Assembly (NCBI GenBank): GCA_027323595.1 | Contig: DAHWBL010000390.1 | Location: 1 to 8,802 of the forward strand | DNA from: Acetobacteraceae bacterium | Lineage (GTDB): Bacteria > Pseudomonadota > Alphaproteobacteria > Acetobacterales > Acetobacteraceae | Length of the DNA stretch: 8,802 nt | Direction of reading: 5' to 3' | Shown: piece by piece, positions 1-7,271 of the stretch | How the letters are laid out: every line of letters begins with the position of its first letter | Position numbering within the stretch: the first letter of the stretch is position 1 | Position numbers and translations under genes: made by a program | Notes under the pieces: model-generated | The model's database searches: none | What the model saw: the letters and a program-made list of their open reading frames with translations, nothing else | What the model was told of the DNA's origin: nothing

Positions 1-1289
1 AGCTGGCATCGAGGGGTTTGCCAAGCAGGGCGGCCTCGGCGTGCCGCGCGCGGACCGGGGTGGCGGCGACCCCGCCATAGGCGAGGCGGATGGTGGTGAC
101 GCGGCCCTGGTCGAGCCCGATCAGGCAGGCGGCGGCGACGGTGGAGATGTCCTGGTCGCGGCGTTTGCTGATTTTTTCGGCGAACAGCACGGCACCTGGC
201 GGCGGCGTGGGCAGCTCGATGGCGGTGATGATCTCGTCGGGCGCGAGTGCGGTGGTGCGGTAGCCGGTGAAGAATGCGTCGATCGGGACGGTTCGCGGGC
301 CGCGCGCGGCGGAGGCGAGTTCGATGCGGGCGTCGAGTGCGAGCAGCACCGGGTGGCTGTCGCCGAGCGGCGAGGCGGTGCCCAGATTGCCGCCGATGCC
401 GCCGAGGTTGCGGATCTGCACCGAGCCGATGCGGGTGAGGTAGGGCCGCAGCGCGGGGTGGAGCGCGGTGAGCGCGGGCAGCGCGTCGCTGTAGGGCACC
501 GCGGCGCCGATGCGCAGGCCGGTCGGGGTGGTGCCGATGGTGGTCAGCTCGGGCACATGGGCGAGGTGGATGACGCGGGCGGGCGGGGTGCGGGCGCGGC
601 TGGCGAGCAGGCCGAGATCGGTGCCGCCAGCGAGCAGGGCGGCGTCGGGGTGGGCGGCGCGCAATGCCAGCGCGGCGGACAGGCTGCGCGGGGCGAGGAA
701 ATCGCCGAAATCGGCGTCGGTGGGGCGGCGCAGGCTGGCGAACCCGGTGGTGGGCAGCGGGGCGGCGGGCTGGGTGGCGGCGCGGGCGACGGCGGCGACG
801 ATCGAGCGATAGCCGGTGCAGCGGCACAGATTGCCGGCCAGCGCGTCATGGATGTCGGCCTCGGCGGTGCCGCCGCCGCTGGCGAGGTGGGCGTGGGTGG
901 CCATGACGAAGCCTGGCGTGCAGAAGCCGCATTGGGTGCCGCCTTCGTCCACATAGGCCTGCTGCACCGGGTGGGCGGTGCCGTCGGGCGCGGCCAGGCC
1001 CTCGATGGTGCGCACGCCCAGCCCGTCGAGCTGGCCGAGCAGCAGCATGCAGGCATTGGCGGCGCGGGTGACGAGGCGGTCACCCTCGATCTGTTCGAGG
1101 GCGATGGTGCAGGCGCCGCAATCGCCTTCCGCGCAGCCCTCCTTGGTGCCGATCAGCCCGCCCATGCCAGTGCTGCCCATGCCGGTGCTGGTGGGGCCGC
1201 GCAGCCAGTCGAGCAGGGTGGTGTTGGGCGGCGCGCCGAGCAGCTTCGTGGGGGTGCCGTTGAGCAGGATGGTGGGGGTGTCGGGCATG
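1..1289 (-). CDS. xdhA: Molybdenum hydroxylase (xanthine dehydrogenase type) small subunit, [2Fe-2S]+FAD; 3' end beyond window
   Basis: Encodes at least 429 residues and is still open at the left edge; the family is usually about 480-500 aa. It is the electron-transfer subunit of an XdhA/XdhB enzyme: it carries electrons from the molybdopterin subunit, which would be encoded beyond the left edge, to FAD and NAD+. The first [2Fe-2S] site is in GTKEGCAEGDCGAC (C52, C57, C60) with C80. The second is QCGFC (C120, C123) with LCRC (C155, C157). The FAD domain follows, with LLAGGTDL near 218-225 and IRNLGGIGGNLGTASPLGD near 292-310. The 2Fe-2S/FAD fusion and GTKEGCAEGDCGAC favour XdhA over three-subunit carbon-monoxide-dehydrogenase-type enzymes, but the substrate (xanthine or another N-heterocycle such as nicotinate) cannot be told. 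Start: ATG at 1289 with AGGA 7 nt upstream. Oddity: the loop between LLDWLR and GTKEGC is unusually long because of a duplicated STGMG (see repeat at 1161-1190). It lies 131 bp behind nadC on the same strand. Confidence 0.88.
1161..1190 (-). repeat. 15-bp tandem duplication inside the xdhA 2Fe-2S domain
   Basis: Plus-strand units CCCATGCCAGTGCTG (1161-1175) and CCCATGCCGGTGCTG (1176-1190) are adjacent and differ at one base. In the protein they give two exact copies of STGMG (residues 34-38 and 39-43). The difference is synonymous (AGC ACC / AGC ACT in the coding strand), and the reading frame is kept. The insert lies just before the first cluster-binding loop. Confidence 0.9.
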
Positions 1290-1310
1290 CGTCGGTCCTG
1301 GCGGGTGGGA

Positions 1311-1353
1311 GCCGGGCGGTGCAAACACCGGGCCGGCGCCGATGTTGGCGCCG
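1311..1353 (-). other. Two overlapping GC-rich hairpins between nadC and xdhA
   Basis: In the 131-bp gap between nadC and xdhA, one stem is CGGCGCC (1334-1340) with GGCGCCG (1347-1353) and a 6-nt loop. A second is GCCGG (1311-1315) with CCGGC (1333-1337), enclosing CGGTG (1317-1321), loop CAAA, and CACCG (1326-1330). The stems share 1334-1337, so they cannot both form fully in one RNA. Neither has a U tract, so a classical intrinsic terminator is not supported. They could be a processing or attenuation structure in a nadC-xdhA transcript, or chance pairing in very GC-rich DNA. The rest of the gap shows only the xdhA ribosome binding site. Confidence 0.4.
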
Positions 1354-1420
1354 CGCGCGGCGATTTGCCATGTGCATTTACGCCCTGCGGCCTGGCGCCT
1401 GCTTTGTCACCGAAGGACCG

Positions 1421-2275
1421 CTATCCCGCGCGGTGGTCGAGGCCGATATCGAGCACCCCGACGCTGTGGGTCAGCCATCCGATGGAGATCAGATCGACCC
1501 CGGCGGCGGCGATTGCCGGCGCGGTGGCCGGGGTGATCCCGCCGGATGCTTCCGTCAGTGCACGACCGGCGATCATGGCGACGCCGCGTGCCATGGTTTC
1601 GGGGGACATGTTGTCCAGCAGCACCGCGTCCGCGCCGGCGGCCAGAACCTCATCGATTTGCGCGAGGTCATCCACCTCCACCTCGATCTTGACGAGGTGG
1701 CCGACCGCCATGCGCGCCCTCTCGATGGCCGGGCGGATGCCGCCGATGATGGCGATGTGATTGTCCTTGATCAGCACCGCGTCATCGAGGCCGAAGCGAT
1801 GATTGCTGCCGCCGCCGGCGCGCACCGCGTATTTCTGGAGCGCGCGCAGGCCGGGCATGGTCTTGCGGGTGCAGACGATTCGCGTGTCGTGCCCGCGCAC
1901 GGCGGCGACCACCGAGGCGGTGGCGGTGGCGATCCCGCTCAGATGGCACAAAAAATTGAGGGCGGTGCGCTCGGCGGTCAGCACGCCGCGGGCGGGGCCA
2001 CGCACCAGGGCGATGACATCGCCTGCCGCCACCGCGCTGCCGTCCGCGTGAGCGGGCTCCAGCGTGATGGCGGGATCGATCAGCTCGAAGGCGAGCGCGG
2101 CCACATCGAGTCCGGCGATCACGCCCTTCTGGCGGGCGACGAGCGCGGTCACGGTGCGCAACGCGGGCGGCACGATGGCATCGGTGGTGAGATCGCCTGC
2201 CTGCCCCAGATCCTCCAGCAGGGTGGTGCGGACGAGGGGTTCGAACATGATGCGTGGAAGCGGGGGCAACAGCAT
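1421..2275 (-). CDS. nadC: Nicotinate-nucleotide pyrophosphorylase (quinolinate phosphoribosyltransferase, carboxylating)
   Basis: A cytosolic enzyme of de novo NAD synthesis: quinolinate + PRPP gives nicotinate mononucleotide + CO2 + PPi. The product is 284 aa, a normal length. Visible signatures are AERTALNFLCHLSGIA (residues 101-116, with the active-site Arg103), CTRKTMPGLR (135-144, substrate-binding Arg/Lys), GGGSNHR (154-160), LIKDNH (168-173) and ADAVLLDNMSPE (215-226) at the end of the barrel. Start: ATG at 2275, giving MLLPPLPRIMFEPLVRTTL. The Pro-rich opening matches alphaproteobacterial NadC, and AGAAGGA lies 8-10 nt upstream; the internal ATG at 2248 is less likely. The gene follows nadQ with a 79-bp gap that holds two operator-like palindromes and a TATAAT, so it probably has its own NAD-responsive promoter. 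The usual partners nadA and nadB are not in the window. Identification is firm; the functional tie to the xdhA gene behind it is unproven. Confidence 0.96.
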   Translation of the reverse strand: MLLPPLPRIMFEPLVRTTLLEDLGQAGDLTTDAIVPPALRTVTALVARQKGVIAGLDVAALAFELIDPAITLEPAHADGSAVAAGDVIALVRGPARGVLTAERTALNFLCHLSGIATATASVVAAVRGHDTRIVCTRKTMPGLRALQKYAVRAGGGSNHRFGLDDAVLIKDNHIAIIGGIRPAIERARMAVGHLVKIEVEVDDLAQIDEVLAAGADAVLLDNMSPETMARGVAMIAGRALTEASGGITPATAPAIAAAGVDLISIGWLTHSVGVLDIGLDHRAG

Positions 2276-2298
2276 TGGGACGGTCCTTCTAACTCCGT

Positions 2299-2327
2299 AT
2301 TATACTCTTATTGAGCATAATAGGAGC
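2299..2327 (-). promoter_or_regulatory. Probable nadC promoter
   Basis: On the minus strand a perfect TATAAT occupies 2304-2299, about 24 nt before the nadC start, which would give a short leader. With a 17-bp spacer the -35 position would be GCTCCT (2327-2322), a poor match. The promoter is therefore inferred mainly from the -10 and its position. The -10 overlaps the outer edge of operator 1, as expected for repression by steric block. Confidence 0.5.
2300..2320. promoter_or_regulatory. Operator 1, predicted NadQ site upstream of nadC
   Basis: An inverted repeat with arms TTATACTC (2300-2307) and GAGCATAA (2313-2320), a 5-bp spacer, and 7 of 8 positions complementary. It overlaps the TATAAT of nadC. 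The left arm is also perfectly complementary to the outer arm of operator 2 (GAGTATAA, 2341-2348). A direct copy of the right arm, GAGCATA, recurs at 2324-2330, 11 bp on. Assignment to the adjacent NadQ-type regulator is inference from location. Confidence 0.65.
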
Positions 2328-2348
2328 ATATGCTGACAATGAGTATAA
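2328..2348. promoter_or_regulatory. Operator 2, weaker second copy of the predicted NadQ site
   Basis: Same 8-5-8 architecture as operator 1: ATATGCTG (2328-2335), a 5-bp spacer, GAGTATAA (2341-2348). Five of 8 arm positions are complementary, and the right arm matches operator 1 at 7 of 8. The two centres (2310 and 2338) are 28 bp apart, leaving the weak -35 of nadC between the sites. The 10-bp palindrome AGCATATGCT (2325-2334) overlaps its left arm. Confidence 0.5.
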
Positions 2349-2354
2349 CCGGTG

Positions 2355-3242
2355 TCAAGCGCGCACGACCGGCAGCTTGGCGCCTGCCACGGCGCGGTCA
2401 TCCAGCACCTGCCGGCGGAAGCGAAACAGCTTGGCCGGGCGGCCTCCGGTCGCGGTCGCGATCTCTCCGGTTTCCTCGACCAACGCCTGTTGCTCAATCA
2501 GGCGGCGGAAATTCTGCTTGTGGATCAGCCGGCCGGCGATGCCCTCGACGCTGCGCTGCAATTGCAGCAGCGTGAAATCCGGCGGCATCAGCTCAAACAC
2601 CACCGGGTGGTATCTGATCTTGGCCCGCAGCCGCGCGATGCCGGTCGCCAGGATGCGGCGATGGTCTGCCTCCATCGCCTTTCCGGCCGCCGCGACGAGG
2701 CCGGCTTCATAGAGAAGCTCGTAGCGTTGCAGCACCAGTTCATCGTTCCAGGTGTGCCCATCCAGGCCGAAATTGATCGCTATGCGCTGGCCGCGCTGGT
2801 GCCGCGCGGCCCGCTCGCCGGGTGCATCGGCCCAGCCGCGCAGCCGCGGGCCAAGCAACAGCTCGATCATCTCCGGCCGGCCGCCGCGGTGGTCCTCCCA
2901 GGGGAAATAGCGATACCAGTCGTGCCAGATCGCCGACCCGCAGGTTTCGCCGCTGCCCTGCCTGGTCAGCCCGAGATAGCTGATCGAGATCGCCCTGTGT
3001 CCGGCCTGGCTGATCCGCTCGCCATCGGCGAAGGTGTAAAGCTGTTCGACATAGCCGAGCGGATGGCGGGTCTGCTGCTCCACCCAGGCGCGCAGCCCGG
3101 CTTGCAGCGAGCGATGGCCGGGTTCGAATCGCCCGGATGGCAGCGCCAGGCCATCGCGGATGGTGAGGACACGGGGGCAGCCGGCCGTCACCGCGACCAG
3201 AACCGCGATCAGGTCCGCTGAAATCGCATTCGCCGTGCCCAT
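2355..3242 (-). CDS. nadQ: Nudix-related winged-helix regulator of NAD biosynthesis (NadQ/NrtR type)
   Basis: A predicted transcriptional regulator of NAD synthesis genes, 295 aa. Residues 1-200 resemble a degenerate Nudix-like sensor domain, but no GX5EX7REUXEEXGU catalytic Nudix box is visible, so hydrolase activity is unlikely. The C-terminal part (about 209-276) is the typical NrtR-family winged helix: YHPVVFELMPPDFTLLQLQ, then HKQNFRRLIE, then TGGRPAKLFRF. The architecture and 'NAD regulator in Alphaproteobacteria' (COG4111, NadQ) fit better than a canonical NrtR of about 230 aa. Start: ATG at 3242, because GGAGG lies 9 nt upstream; the frame opens further to an ATG at 3311, which has no ribosome binding site. 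It is located directly upstream of nadC with its putative operators between the two genes, which supports control of nadC. The ligand (an NAD-pathway metabolite) is not visible from sequence. Confidence 0.82.
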   Translation of the reverse strand: MGTANAISADLIAVLVAVTAGCPRVLTIRDGLALPSGRFEPGHRSLQAGLRAWVEQQTRHPLGYVEQLYTFADGERISQAGHRAISISYLGLTRQGSGETCGSAIWHDWYRYFPWEDHRGGRPEMIELLLGPRLRGWADAPGERAARHQRGQRIAINFGLDGHTWNDELVLQRYELLYEAGLVAAAGKAMEADHRRILATGIARLRAKIRYHPVVFELMPPDFTLLQLQRSVEGIAGRLIHKQNFRRLIEQQALVEETGEIATATGGRPAKLFRFRRQVLDDRAVAGAKLPVVRA

Positions 3243-3365
3243 TTCGGTTCGCCTCCGTTCGGATGATGCCGGTGGCACGCGGCGAGGGGCCATGGCAACC
3301 ATGGTCAGCATACCGTCGCCGCACCGCAGGGCCAGACGGAGCGGCAGGTTGCGGCCCGGTTTGCC

Positions 3366-4826
3366 CTACCCCCGCTGCATCCGCGCGGTGCGGGGCAGTA
3401 GCCAGGCGAGCAGCAGCACCAGCACCGCGACGGCGAAGGTGGCCAGGTAGACGTCGTGCAGGGCGTGGTCGAGCAGGGTGGTGAGGCTGGCGCGCTCGGG
3501 CGTGGGCAGGCTGGCGCGGATGGTGGGGTCCATCAGGTCGGCGACCGGGTCGTGGCCGGTGCTGGTGAGGCCCATGCCGGCATTGAGCAGGCCGCCGAAG
3601 GCCGCGGCACCGAGTGCCTGGCCCAGGATGCGGCTGAAGAAATACAGGCTGGTGGCGCGGCCGCGGTCCGACCAGTCCACCGAGGCCTGGATCGCCACGG
3701 TGAAGGTGATGTTGGCCAGCCCGACGCCCAGGCCGATCAGCACGCAGCCCAGATGAATCCAGGCCGGGCTCTGGGTCGGGCTCAGCGTCGCCGGACCGAG
3801 GCTGCCGAGCAGCAGCAGGCTGGTGCCCAGCAGCGCGGTGGCGCGGTATGGCAGCCGGGCGATCACCCGCGCGCCGACCATCGAGCCGACCGTCCAGGTG
3901 GCCATCATGTAGGCCAGCGTGAGGCCGCCATCGAGCGGGGTGCCGCCCAGCACGCCCTGGATGTAGGTGGGCAGGAAGGCGGTCAGCGCGATGATGTAGG
4001 CGCCGGTGGTGAGGCCGAAGCCGAAGCCGGTCATGATCATCGGGTTGCGGTAGAAATGCAGCGGCACCAGCGGCGCGGTGGCGTGGCGCTGTTGCACCGC
4101 GAGCCCGGCCAGTGCCGCGAGCGCGAGCGCGACGGTGCCGGCCATCGCGCCGGCCGACAATGTGCTGTGCTGGGTGAGCAGCAGCATCAGCGCGCCGGCG
4201 CCGAGCAGCAGCAGCGCAGCACCCGGCAGATCGACGCCGTGGCCGTGCTCGGGCAGGCGCTCATGCAGATGCAGCCCGACCAGCGTGATGGCCAGGATGC
4301 CGAACGGGATGTTCATCCAGAAGATCCACTGCCAGCCCAGATCGACCAGGGCGGCGCCGGCGAGCGGGCCGGCGACCGCGGCGATGCCGTAGATGGAGCT
4401 GATCCAGCCGACATTGCGCGGCCGGTCCTTCGGCGCGGAGATGTCGGCCATGATGGTCGAGGCGATCGGCGACAGCCCGCCCGCACCCAGCCCCTGCAGG
4501 CCGCGAAAGGCGATCAGCGAGGGCATGCTCCAGGCGAAGCCGCACAGCGCCGAGCCGATCAGGAACAGCAGGCAGGCGCCGATATAGGTGCGCTTGCGGC
4601 CGAACAGGTCGGCCAGGCGCCCGTAGATCGGGGTCATCACGCCTTGCGCCAGCAGATACAGGCTGAACGCCCAGGAGAAATATTCGAAGCCGCCGAGCTT
4701 GCCCACGATGCTGGGCATCACCGTGGAGATCACGGTGACCTCGATCGCCGCCATGAAGGTGGAGGTCATCAGCGCGATGATGAGCATCCGGCGCTGCGCG
4801 GGCCGGATGGTGCTGTGGTCGATCAC
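3366..4826 (-). CDS. MFS drug/metabolite exporter, DHA2 (EmrB/QacA) family, 14 TM
   Basis: A 486-aa inner-membrane proton antiporter of the 14-helix DHA2 group. The hydrophobic segments run nearly end to end. MFS motif A is seen as GRLADLFGRKR (residues 69-79) after TM2. A motif-C-like region SIYGIAAVAGPLAGAAL (144-160) in TM5 marks antiporters. WQWIFWMNIPFG (165-176) is the usual DHA2 loop signature after TM5. The N-terminus carries the acidic residue in TM1 (IEVTVISTVMPSI, 28-40), as in EmrB-like proteins. Start: GTG at 4826 with AAGGGGG upstream. The gene lies 61 bp behind the AAHS transporter on the same strand and may be cotranscribed with it. No EmrA-like adaptor is nearby, so it probably exports to the periplasm alone. 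The substrate is unknown; an aromatic compound or toxic intermediate is a guess from context. Confidence 0.9.
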   Translation of the reverse strand: MIDHSTIRPAQRRMLIIALMTSTFMAAIEVTVISTVMPSIVGKLGGFEYFSWAFSLYLLAQGVMTPIYGRLADLFGRKRTYIGACLLFLIGSALCGFAWSMPSLIAFRGLQGLGAGGLSPIASTIMADISAPKDRPRNVGWISSIYGIAAVAGPLAGAALVDLGWQWIFWMNIPFGILAITLVGLHLHERLPEHGHGVDLPGAALLLLGAGALMLLLTQHSTLSAGAMAGTVALALAALAGLAVQQRHATAPLVPLHFYRNPMIMTGFGFGLTTGAYIIALTAFLPTYIQGVLGGTPLDGGLTLAYMMATWTVGSMVGARVIARLPYRATALLGTSLLLLGSLGPATLSPTQSPAWIHLGCVLIGLGVGLANITFTVAIQASVDWSDRGRATSLYFFSRILGQALGAAAFGGLLNAGMGLTSTGHDPVADLMDPTIRASLPTPERASLTTLLDHALHDVYLATFAVAVLVLLLAWLLPRTARMQRG

Positions 4827-4887
4827 GGTGGCGCCCCCTTTGCGTGGGGACGATATGGCGGTGGCGGGCGGCGGCGTAAACCGTGTT

Positions 4888-6228
4888 TCAGCGTCGGCGG
4901 GTGAGGGCCAGCACTGCGAAACTGGCGAGCAGGGCGGGCAGGGCGGCGGCGATGAAGATCAGGCTGATGTCGCTGCCCACCGACAGCATGATGCCGCCCA
5001 GCGTTGGCCCGATGATCGAGCCGGCGCGCCCGACCGCGTTGGCCCAGCCGACGCCGGTGGCGCGGATCTCGGTGGGGTAGAGGCTGGCGGCGAGGCCGTT
5101 GTTGCAGTTCTGGCAGCCGATGATGGCAAAGCCCGCGCCAAACGCGGTGAGCAGCGCGAGCAGCGCGGAGCTGCCGATCAGCCCGATGGCGACGATGCAG
5201 GCGGCGCCGCCGGCATAGGCGAGCGGCATCACCCGCGCCGGGCCGAGCCGGGTTACCGCGAGCCCGAGCGTGAGCGCGCCGGCGATGCCGCCGATCTGCA
5301 GCATCGCCGTGGCGAGCACGGCGTTTTCCAACGCCACCCCCTTTGCGTGCAGCGTGGTCGGCAGCCAGTTGGCGAGCAGATACAGATCCAGCAGCCCCAT
5401 GAAATAGACCACCCACAGCAGCAGGGTGGTGCGGATGCGCCGGCGGGTGAATAACTGGCGCACGCCGCCGCTCGGCGGGGCGGCGGGGTTGGCGGTGATG
5501 CGCGCATCCTGCCAGTCGATGCCCGGATCGAGCCGGGTGAGCAGGGCGGCGATGCGGCGGCTGGCGGTGGTGCTGGCGCGGAAGCTGAGGTTGGCGGCGG
5601 TGCGCCGGATCGCCAGAAAGCGGATCGATTCCGGCAGCAGCCCGACCAGCACCGGCACCAGCAGCAGCGTCGCGCCGCCGCCGGCGAGGAACACCGAGGC
5701 CCAGCCATGTTCGGCCAGCAGCCGCGCCGCCACCAGCCCGCCGACGGCCGCCCCGAGCGGAAAGCCGCAGAACATCACCATCACGATGCCGGCGCGGCGG
5801 CGCTCGGGGCTGTATTCGGCGGTGAGGGCGATGGCGTTGGGGATGGCGCCGCCGAGCCCGAGCCCGGTGAGGAAGCGCAGCGCCATCAGTTCGCTGAAGC
5901 CCGAGGCGAAGGCGGTGAGCAGGGTGAGCAGGCCGAAGCTGGCGGTGGCGGCCACGATCACCGGGCGGCGGCCGATGCGGTCGGCGACCGGGGCGATCAG
6001 GAAGGCGCCGATGGCCAACCCGAACAGGCCGGCGGCGAACACGCTGCCCATCGCGGCGTGCGGCAGGCCGAAGGCGAGCGCGAGCTTGGGCGCGACATAG
6101 CCGATCGCCTGGGTGTCGAAGCCATCGACGAACACCGCGGCACCGCAGAGCACGAACACCAGGATTTGCAGGCGGCTGATGCCGCGTTCGTCCAGCAGCT
6201 CGGCGAGGTCGGCCTGGTGAGCGGACAT
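4888..6228 (-). CDS. MFS aromatic acid:H+ symporter (AAHS family, PcaK/BenK-like)
   Basis: Predicted inner-membrane importer of an aromatic acid with protons; 446 aa, 12 TM, normal for the family. Diagnostic features are VDGFDTQAIGYVAP (residues 34-47) in TM1, where AAHS proteins carry the essential D-G-x-D, and motif A GAFLIAPVADRIGRRPV (74-90). RFLTGLGLGGAIPNAIAL in TM4 and GFPLGAAVGG in TM5 follow. A second motif-A-like loop (NAVGRAGSIIGPTLGG) lies near the C-terminus. Start: ATG at 6228 (MSAHQADL), preceded by AGGGGGA with 6 nt spacing; an in-frame ATG at 6252 has no ribosome binding site. Upstream (6299-6337) lies the same composite LysR-type operator and promoter element found before the Rieske gene, so the importer is probably induced with the oxygenase. 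The exact substrate (benzoate-, protocatechuate- or phthalate-like) is not determined. Confidence 0.9.
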   Translation of the reverse strand: MSAHQADLAELLDERGISRLQILVFVLCGAAVFVDGFDTQAIGYVAPKLALAFGLPHAAMGSVFAAGLFGLAIGAFLIAPVADRIGRRPVIVAATASFGLLTLLTAFASGFSELMALRFLTGLGLGGAIPNAIALTAEYSPERRRAGIVMVMFCGFPLGAAVGGLVAARLLAEHGWASVFLAGGGATLLLVPVLVGLLPESIRFLAIRRTAANLSFRASTTASRRIAALLTRLDPGIDWQDARITANPAAPPSGGVRQLFTRRRIRTTLLLWVVYFMGLLDLYLLANWLPTTLHAKGVALENAVLATAMLQIGGIAGALTLGLAVTRLGPARVMPLAYAGGAACIVAIGLIGSSALLALLTAFGAGFAIIGCQNCNNGLAASLYPTEIRATGVGWANAVGRAGSIIGPTLGGIMLSVGSDISLIFIAAALPALLASFAVLALTRRR

Positions 6229-6298
6229 GCGGTTCCCCCTGATGCCGGTCATCGCGCCGACGTTGCGATGTTGCTAGCCGCCGCTGCGGGTGGACTCC

Positions 6299-6337
6299 AA
6301 TACTGAATTTCGCGTGGCCATAAGCCTTGCTGATGGC
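6299..6337 (-). promoter_or_regulatory. Predicted LysR operator and promoter of the AAHS transporter gene
   Basis: GCCAT (6317-6321) and ATGGC (6333-6337) form an inverted repeat with exactly 11 bp between T6321 and A6333, the LysR-type T-N11-A pattern. In transcription direction (minus) it is followed by ATGGCC (6321-6316), N6, AATTC (6309-6305), N2, TATT (6302-6299). The same order and spacing occur upstream of the Rieske gene. TATT probably begins a weak -10 element. The site lies between the lysR stop and the transporter start, 71 bp or more upstream of the latter. Confidence 0.65.
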
Positions 6338-6344
6338 TGCTGGT

Positions 6345-7271
6345 TCAGGGTGCCTGCCAGCCGAGCCTGCCGGCGGCGATGTGCGCGTCCACCAGCGGGC
6401 GCAGCCGGGCGAGCAGATGGCGGGTGAGCGCGGCCGCCGCACCGGGGCGGGTGATCAGCCAGGCGGTGCGCCGCAGCGGCGGGTCGAGCCGGCGGGCGCA
6501 CAGGCGTCCGGCGGCGAGGTCGGCATGATAGAGGCCGGGCGGGACGATGGCGCACAGGTCGCGCCCGATCAGCATGGCGCGCTTGACCGCGGCGGGTTCG
6601 TCCTCCAGCACCGGGGCCAGCGCGATGCCCGCGGCGGCGGCGGCGGCGTCGATGAAGCGGCGGGTGGGGTGGTTGGCGTGGCCGAGCACCAGCGGCAGCC
6701 CGGCCAGGGCGGCGACGGGCAGCGGCGCGCGGGCGCTGACCAGCGATGGCGGGCCGACGAGGATGAATTCCTCGCAATAAAGCGCGGTGGCGTCACGCGG
6801 GGTGTCGGCATAGCAGCAGGCGGCGTCCAGATCGCCGGCGAGCAGGGCGGCCAGCAGCTCATGGGTGAGGCCCTCGCGCAGCAGCAGCGCGGGGCCGGAT
6901 GGCGGCGGGTCCAGCAGGCTGGGCATCAGCGCGCCGCCGGCGGTGGGGGTGAGGCCGAGCGCGATGGCGCGCGGCAGGGCGTCGCGCAGGGCGGCGACCG
7001 CGGCCTCGGCGCGGTCGAGCCCGGCGATGGCCGGTTGCGCCTCGGCCAGAAAGGCGGTGCCGGCGTCGGTCAGCGTCACGCCGCGGGCGTGGCGGACGAA
7101 CAGCGCGCAGCCGAGCCGGGTTTCGAGCTGGCGGAGTTGCAGGGTGAGGGCGGGTTGGGAGACGTGCAGATGCCGCGCCGCCTCCGACAGGCTGCCGGCG
7201 CGGGCGATGGCGATGAGGTAGCGGATCTGTCGCAGCGACATGGCGGGCAAGTCTGCGGGCGATTTGGCCAT
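6345..7271 (-). CDS. LysR-type transcriptional regulator
   Basis: A 308-aa LTTR. The N-terminal winged helix covers about residues 12-72: LRQIRYLIAIARAGSLSEAA, then HLHVSQPALTLQLRQLE with the recognition helix, then LFVR and GVTLTDAG. The C-terminal part is a periplasmic-binding-protein-like effector domain that would sense an aromatic ligand. A divergent Rieske oxygenase gene 91 bp away and an aromatic acid importer behind it are the classic LTTR target layout. A matching palindrome occurs at both targets. Start is uncertain: ATG at 7271 is the longest, but it lies inside the operator and lacks a Shine-Dalgarno sequence; ATG at 7241 (MSLRQIRYL) fits the usual LTTR N-terminus but also lacks one. 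The effector is unknown; NAC- and Cbl-like LTTRs are less likely given the context. Confidence 0.92.
   Translation of the reverse strand: MAKSPADLPAMSLRQIRYLIAIARAGSLSEAARHLHVSQPALTLQLRQLETRLGCALFVRHARGVTLTDAGTAFLAEAQPAIAGLDRAEAAVAALRDALPRAIALGLTPTAGGALMPSLLDPPPSGPALLLREGLTHELLAALLAGDLDAACCYADTPRDATALYCEEFILVGPPSLVSARAPLPVAALAGLPLVLGHANHPTRRFIDAAAAAAGIALAPVLEDEPAAVKRAMLIGRDLCAIVPPGLYHADLAAGRLCARRLDPPLRRTAWLITRPGAAAALTRHLLARLRPLVDAHIAAGRLGWQAP

Noticed and set aside
41..2314. A 757-codon open frame on the plus strand
   Set aside because: It lies antisense across xdhA and nadC, is low-complexity Gly/Ala/Arg-rich and matches no family; an effect of high GC in the real minus-strand genes.
2353..2358. 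A perfect minus-strand TTGACA near the nadQ stop as the nadC -35
   Set aside because: Nothing resembling a -10 lies 16-18 bp downstream (CAGCAT region), and the TATAAT at 2304-2299 is too far away (48 bp spacer).
3456..4904. A 482-codon plus-strand frame opposite the DHA2 gene
   Set aside because: Gln/Gly/Arg-rich shadow of a clear 14-TM protein; no domain and no sensible ribosome binding site.
4823..6442. A 539-codon minus-strand frame overlapping the AAHS gene in another frame
   Set aside because: Arg/Pro/Ala-rich out-of-frame translation of the transporter; no family signature.
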